A stretch of DNA of 43,482 nucleotides. Source: an uncultured Acidaminococcus sp. (GTDB taxonomy: Bacteria > Bacillota > Negativicutes > Acidaminococcales > Acidaminococcaceae). The stretch is from positions 1 through 43,482 of the forward strand of contig USHN01000007.1 in the NCBI GenBank assembly GCA_900554515.1, in the 5' to 3' direction. This document shows, piece after piece, positions 39,830-43,482 of the stretch (the first letter of the stretch is position 1; each line of letters opens with the position of its first letter). The position numbers were made by a program, and so were the translations under genes. The notes beneath the pieces are model-generated. The model did no database searches. It saw only the letters and a program-made list of their open reading frames with translations, and was not told the origin of the DNA.

Positions 39830-42800
39830 TTAGAAAGAATACCGTACTCCGATATTCCAGATCCATTTGCTCCGTACGGCACCGCCGAAGTTCTTTTCCA
39901 CGTCGCCATAGAGATAGGCACCCTTGCCAATGGCAGTTTGGGCACCCAGACCTACGGTCAGCCAGCTGCTGCCAAAATCGTAATCGTCCCGCAGGGTATC
40001 TCCGTTTTTATCGGCGAAGTAAGCACGGGCATCCCCGGAAAATTCGTGGTTCCAGAAAAGTTTCCCATAGTATTCGGTCTGCTTCAGTTTCCGTCCCAGA
40101 GTAAAGCCTGTACGGAACAGCAGACTATTGATGCCTTCCAGATAGCCATGGGTTCCCTGGCTGGAGGTATAGCTGTCGCCGCTTAAATGGCTGTAGGTGA
40201 GTTGGGCCTGGGGTTCGGCATACCAGCTGTTATCCCATTGGGCCTTGCGTCCATATTCCGCGCTGAGAGCGTATACATTGCCGCTCCAGCGGGCGTTTTC
40301 CGGATAGTCTCCAAAGGCTTTCATTTTGCCATTGGCACTCCCCCATTTTCCTACCAGATCCAGATAATGGCCTTTCTCCCACAGGGTGGTGTAGTATACG
40401 CTGGCTACGTCCATATCCATACCGGAATCTTCGCCCATGCGGGGATGGCCGAAGTCCACGTCCGTATGATGGTAAGCGGCGCCTGCAAAGCGGCGGGTCT
40501 TGCCCTGCCGTTTCAGTTCCCGGTCGTAGCCGATTTGGTACATGGTAAAGTCGGAGAGACCCTCCAGCCCTTTGATTCTGTATTCGCCCCGGCGCAGGCG
40601 CACCCAGAGGCCGTCATCCTGCTCACTATTGCGTAATTCTCCCAGCCGTTTTCTCAGCGTATCCTGATCCAGCCACAGGGCTACATACCGGCTGCGGTTC
40701 AGGTAAATATTATTTTCCCCATTTTCCGTCATATGGGGATGAGGAATAGGCTCCGGTTCCGGTTGAGGTTCGGGCTGTGGTTCGGGTTCCGGTTGTGGCT
40801 CTGGTTGAGGATCCACCAATGTCAGATACCAATTTTTGCCAGAGGCAGGTACATTTTGATAAGTTCCCTCAGCAGGATCTTCATCAGTAATCTTGGCAAC
40901 TTTGGTAAATACTCCGCCAGTTTGTAGCTGGGCATAACCATTAAAGATACCAGCAGGACTTGCACTGGCATCGTGCACCAGGAGCACGTACCCATTACCC
41001 ACAGCTTTATTTAGTGTCTTACTATGGTCATTTACCATGATTTCATGATTTCCAATACTACTTGTAGTAATATCCAGAATATCACTGTGTCCCATGACGT
41101 TTTTATCTTCATTGCTGGCGCCTAAGTCTGTATTAAATTTAAGCAGACCGCCATTTCCTGTCATGTTTGCCACACGGACGTAGTGATACCGGTCTGAAGT
41201 AGAGCCCAGATTCACTGTCCCGCCAGTGGAGAGATTTAGAGTATCAAAGTTACTAGTCCAGCCGTTTGTGGCATACTCATTAGGATACCCACTGTCTGAC
41301 CAGCCGTCATCTTTATCATCCACAGCATCATTCAGGTATTCTCTAGCATTCCAGGTCCCGCCATTACGTACTTCTAGTGTGGATTTCCCGCCAGTACGGT
41401 CATACACAGCCCCATCCAATACAGAATCATTAGTATGAAGGCTAATCGCCGTAGTGGAAGTAGAGCCCCTTGTCAAAATGTTCCCCTTCAATACAGTAGT
41501 ACCATCAGAGGCATCCAGATTAACAGACAATATACTCCCTGTATTTTCCACTACATTACCTGTCGTGGAATTTGCTGCGCCAATATAGGCTTTTTTCGCC
41601 GTGTGAATAGTAGTTTTACTAGGTATTTTTAAATTAGTCTCCAAGTCAGTATAGTGGCTCCCGGCTCGAACAGGCAGAGTAAATTTTCCATCAGGAATAG
41701 TGAGGGTATCAGCGTTTACGCTAATAACGCCACTTTGATTATACAGCCCGTACTGGCCATTTGACAACGTTATATCTCCAACAGGCGCATCTTTACTGCC
41801 TAATTCTACCACCCCATCACTCAAAGCGCGTAAGGCAGAATTGAAATTCTGCACATTGATTGTTTTTCCTCCATGAACGGAGACGAATGTATCTGAGCCT
41901 TGTGCCATGATCCCATACGTTGCCGAATTGCCATTTGCTGGCCCGTTCAAGAACAGGCCGTTCCCCTCTTCTGCTCCTAAATCCAGTGTAATTTTACCTT
42001 TTGAAAGACTTTCTATACCTACTGACACCTTGTCTGCCATAACCTTTTTTCCTTTAAGGTCTATCGTCCCCCCCATACTTGTCAGCATACCATAATTGTA
42101 ATTTGAAATATTGACATTCCCACTGGTTATCGCAACATTAGTGTCATCTCCAGCCCAAGCAAGTATTCCATAGGTATTATGCTGTCCGGTACCTGTTATA
42201 AACAGGCCTTCGCCTTCCTCTTCCCCGGCATTTACAGTGACGTTGCCCCCGCCATTATAATGTCCTTGCTCATCACGGCTCATTCCATAGCCAAAGGCCT
42301 CCAACCCAGCGGCACTTGCCTCAATGTTTATCTTTTCTCCGGACAGGGCAATGCTTCCATTGTAGGTCGCTTGTGCGCCCTTAGCACTGTTTGTAATGGT
42401 TACAGTATCAACAGGATGGGCGACTGTACCTACTGTCACCACAGCGTTAGCAAAGGGTTCAGAATAGGATCCATTCGTTCTAATGGCAGAATCCATATTG
42501 GAAATATCCAACTTTTTTGCAAAAACATCCACGCTGGCGGTAGAATCATTAGTACTGGCATTAGCGGTAATACCGTATCTGTCTGCTTGGTTAGTATTAG
42601 TATTAGTAATTGTAACGCTATCTATAGGCTGTTCTTCAGAACCCAGACTAATCTGGGAGAATTCATTAGCTGCACTTGTTATTGCAGAGACTGCTTGGCC
42701 GCGTCCATAGGTGGTAATGCTGACATCCGGGCTAAAAACACGGATTACACCATTCCCTCCCGCATACATGGCACCATTGCTTTCAGCGGGATACGTAGCA

Positions 42801-43321
42801 GTGCGCTGTATATTGTTGGATACTTCTAGTTTCTTCACAGATTTATCAATTGTAATAGTACCTTTGGAGGCCAAAACATTGGAGGTTGTTAATAGAGAAT
42901 AGCCTGGATATCCTTCAAGGGACAATTTTAAGGTATCCAGGGCTCCTACGAGAATCGGGCCTTCGGATTGATATGTGGCTAAGTTATGTGTACTGGTATA
43001 AGTATTACGTTCGGGAAGATTTAAAGATAGCGATAGCGTACTATTCTCCGCTCCCCCAATGCCAACTGGCTCACTGGCCTCCACATTGTTTATTACAGAC
43101 CCACCATGCTGCGTAATAACGCCTTCAGTATATGTGAAATCCCCTGAATCCAGGGGATTATTTAAAATGGAAGTCGCTTCTGCCTGTGTCGTGATGCCTG
43201 CTGCGGCCGCTGGTACTGTATAAGAAGTGAGCAGTGCCATTAAAGCCAGCGTGGTCCAGGGCAGCACCTTCTTACCCGTGGCATGTAGTTGCGTTCTTTC
43301 CAGTTTCCGTTTTGTCCCCAT
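39830..43321 (-). CDS. Autotransporter (type Va) with outer-membrane beta-barrel domain
   Basis: A 1163-residue surface protein. An extended basic signal region ends near residue 41 (TVPAAAAGI). The passenger, to about residue 845, is Thr/Asn/Ser/Gly-rich with no cysteine noticed, has stretches such as GLFLNGPANGNSATYGIMAQGSD and DLKGKKVMADKVSVGIESL, and looks like a beta-helix; no protease or adhesin motif is visible. A Pro-Glu/Gln repeat linker follows near 850-880. The last ~280 residues are an autotransporter barrel (NNIYLNRSRYVALWLD onward, ending WIWNIGVRYSF with the terminal Phe). The passenger DNA is visibly more AT-rich than the barrel DNA. The Shine-Dalgarno is weak. No partner transport genes are nearby. 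Confidence 0.92.
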   Translation of the reverse strand: MGTKRKLERTQLHATGKKVLPWTTLALMALLTSYTVPAAAAGITTQAEATSILNNPLDSGDFTYTEGVITQHGGSVINNVEASEPVGIGGAENSTLSLSLNLPERNTYTSTHNLATYQSEGPILVGALDTLKLSLEGYPGYSLLTTSNVLASKGTITIDKSVKKLEVSNNIQRTATYPAESNGAMYAGGNGVIRVFSPDVSITTYGRGQAVSAITSAANEFSQISLGSEEQPIDSVTITNTNTNQADRYGITANASTNDSTASVDVFAKKLDISNMDSAIRTNGSYSEPFANAVVTVGTVAHPVDTVTITNSAKGAQATYNGSIALSGEKINIEASAAGLEAFGYGMSRDEQGHYNGGGNVTVNAGEEEGEGLFITGTGQHNTYGILAWAGDDTNVAITSGNVNISNYNYGMLTSMGGTIDLKGKKVMADKVSVGIESLSKGKITLDLGAEEGNGLFLNGPANGNSATYGIMAQGSDTFVSVHGGKTINVQNFNSALRALSDGVVELGSKDAPVGDITLSNGQYGLYNQSGVISVNADTLTIPDGKFTLPVRAGSHYTDLETNLKIPSKTTIHTAKKAYIGAANSTTGNVVENTGSILSVNLDASDGTTVLKGNILTRGSTSTTAISLHTNDSVLDGAVYDRTGGKSTLEVRNGGTWNAREYLNDAVDDKDDGWSDSGYPNEYATNGWTSNFDTLNLSTGGTVNLGSTSDRYHYVRVANMTGNGGLLKFNTDLGASNEDKNVMGHSDILDITTSSIGNHEIMVNDHSKTLNKAVGNGYVLLVHDASASPAGIFNGYAQLQTGGVFTKVAKITDEDPAEGTYQNVPASGKNWYLTLVDPQPEPQPEPEPQPEPQPEPEPIPHPHMTENGENNIYLNRSRYVALWLDQDTLRKRLGELRNSEQDDGLWVRLRRGEYRIKGLEGLSDFTMYQIGYDRELKRQGKTRRFAGAAYHHTDVDFGHPRMGEDSGMDMDVASVYYTTLWEKGHYLDLVGKWGSANGKMKAFGDYPENARWSGNVYALSAEYGRKAQWDNSWYAEPQAQLTYSHLSGDSYTSSQGTHGYLEGINSLLFRTGFTLGRKLKQTEYYGKLFWNHEFSGDARAYFADKNGDTLRDDYDFGSSWLTVGLGAQTAIGKGAYLYGDVEKNFGGAVRSKWIWNIGVRYSF
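40741..40815 (-). repeat. Pro-Glu/Gln codon repeat in the autotransporter linker
   Basis: About 25 codons of alternating Pro and Glu or Gln (PEPQPEP type) are made of GGTTCCGGTT-like repeats on the plus strand. They link the passenger to the barrel and could vary in copy number. Confidence 0.7.
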
Positions 43322-43386
43322 GTAGTCATCCCGTCCTCTCTATGTGAGTGTAATTAGCTCTCCCCAATTAAAATTTTTCTAATTGT

Positions 43387-43415
43387 ATCATACCATAGCG
43401 TGCAACCACGGGCAA
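43387..43415 (-). promoter_or_regulatory. Promoter of the autotransporter gene
   Basis: Minus-strand TTGCCC (43415-43410), 17 bases, then TGGTATGAT, an extended -10 (hexamer 43392-43387). It leaves a leader of about 60 bases before the ATG. Confidence 0.55.
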
Positions 43416-43438
43416 GGCTGGGATAACAAAATAATGAT

Positions 43439-43462
43439 CCACCCGCCTAGCGGGTGGTTTTT
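43439..43462 (+). terminator. Rho-independent terminator reading rightward
   Basis: CCACCCGC, loop CTA, GCGGGTGG and TTTTT form a strong intrinsic terminator on the plus strand. No plus-strand gene ends before it in this window. On the minus strand the sequence after the stem is ATCATTATTTTG, a weaker tail, which might still end a minus-strand gene lying to the right of the window. Confidence 0.7.
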
Positions 43463-43482
43463 CATTTTCGGGCATAGCCCTA

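Noticed and set aside
42179..42829. 216-codon plus-strand frame opposite the autotransporter passenger
   Set aside because: The cysteine-rich translation is typical of an antisense shadow of Thr/Ser/Gly codons; no ribosome site.
43439..43462. GC-rich hairpin considered as part of a CRISPR or tandem repeat
   Set aside because: It is a single copy with a T tail; no second copy or spacer pattern is visible.

Overview
The window looks like chromosomal DNA from a diderm Firmicute of the Negativicutes, most like the Acidaminococcaceae (genus-level placement is inference). The gene repertoire is Firmicute: RNase J, RNase HIII, a LexA cleaved at Ala-Gly, a RodZ-FtsK-RimO-CinA block, GTP cyclohydrolase FolE2 and DUF438. 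Yet the right end carries a classical autotransporter with a C-terminal outer-membrane barrel, which needs an outer membrane. A tripartite tricarboxylate transporter, a TAXI binding protein, a dicarboxylate-type carrier, a sodium symporter and radical-SAM/ferredoxin proteins suit an anaerobe feeding on organic and amino acids. I see no insertion sequence, prophage, CRISPR array, tRNA or rRNA.

Layout. (1) 1-14617, all minus strand and read right to left: PHP phosphoesterase, a P-loop/Asp23 fusion, RNase HIII, a flippase-like membrane protein, a TAXI lipoprotein, then RNase J, FtsK, RodZ, RimO, CinA, a DEAD-box helicase and a small HflX-like ORF at the edge. (2) 14860-16395, minus: a DUF438/hemerythrin/PAS protein, divergent from (3) 16691-22208, plus: TctC-TctB-TctA followed by an SsuCBA-type ABC importer. 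A 22-bp perfect palindrome sits between the divergent promoters. (4) lexA at 22374-23006, with a consensus promoter whose -35 lies in an SOS-box-like palindrome. (5) 23102-24506, minus: a YfcC-family carrier with an apparent frameshift near its 3' end. (6) 24747-33908, minus: eleven tightly packed genes (sodium symporter, glucosaminidase, TrmL, a PTPS-III-like enzyme, FolE2, FolP, FolK, a membrane protein, glycosyltransferase, a small secreted repeat protein, Gfo/Idh/MocA oxidoreductase). (7) 34021-37911, minus: GNAT acetyltransferase, a class I amidotransferase-like hydrolase, LysS with an extra tRNA-binding domain, GreA. (8) 38047-38964, plus: a PflX-like radical SAM protein sharing a -35 region with greA. 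(9) 38971-43321, minus: flavodoxin-ferredoxin fusion and the autotransporter.

How genes work together. FolE2, the PTPS-III-like protein, FolK and FolP form a folate route from GTP to dihydropteroate in which the PTPS paralogue probably stands in for the missing FolB. RNase J, RNase HIII, the helicase, RimO, LysS, TrmL and GreA are information-processing housekeeping genes. RodZ, FtsK, the glucosaminidase and perhaps the Asp23 fusion concern cell shape, division or envelope. The two solute-importer operons are adjacent, with a terminator lying inside the 3' end of tctA.

Least ordinary items: a secreted protein built of about six 11-residue repeats that resembles the 7(1) septoil-knot family; the PTPS-III folate bypass; the P-loop/Asp23 fusion; the DUF438/TTT divergent operator; and LysRS with a C-terminal Trbp111-type domain. 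No intergenic stretch exceeds 300 bases.
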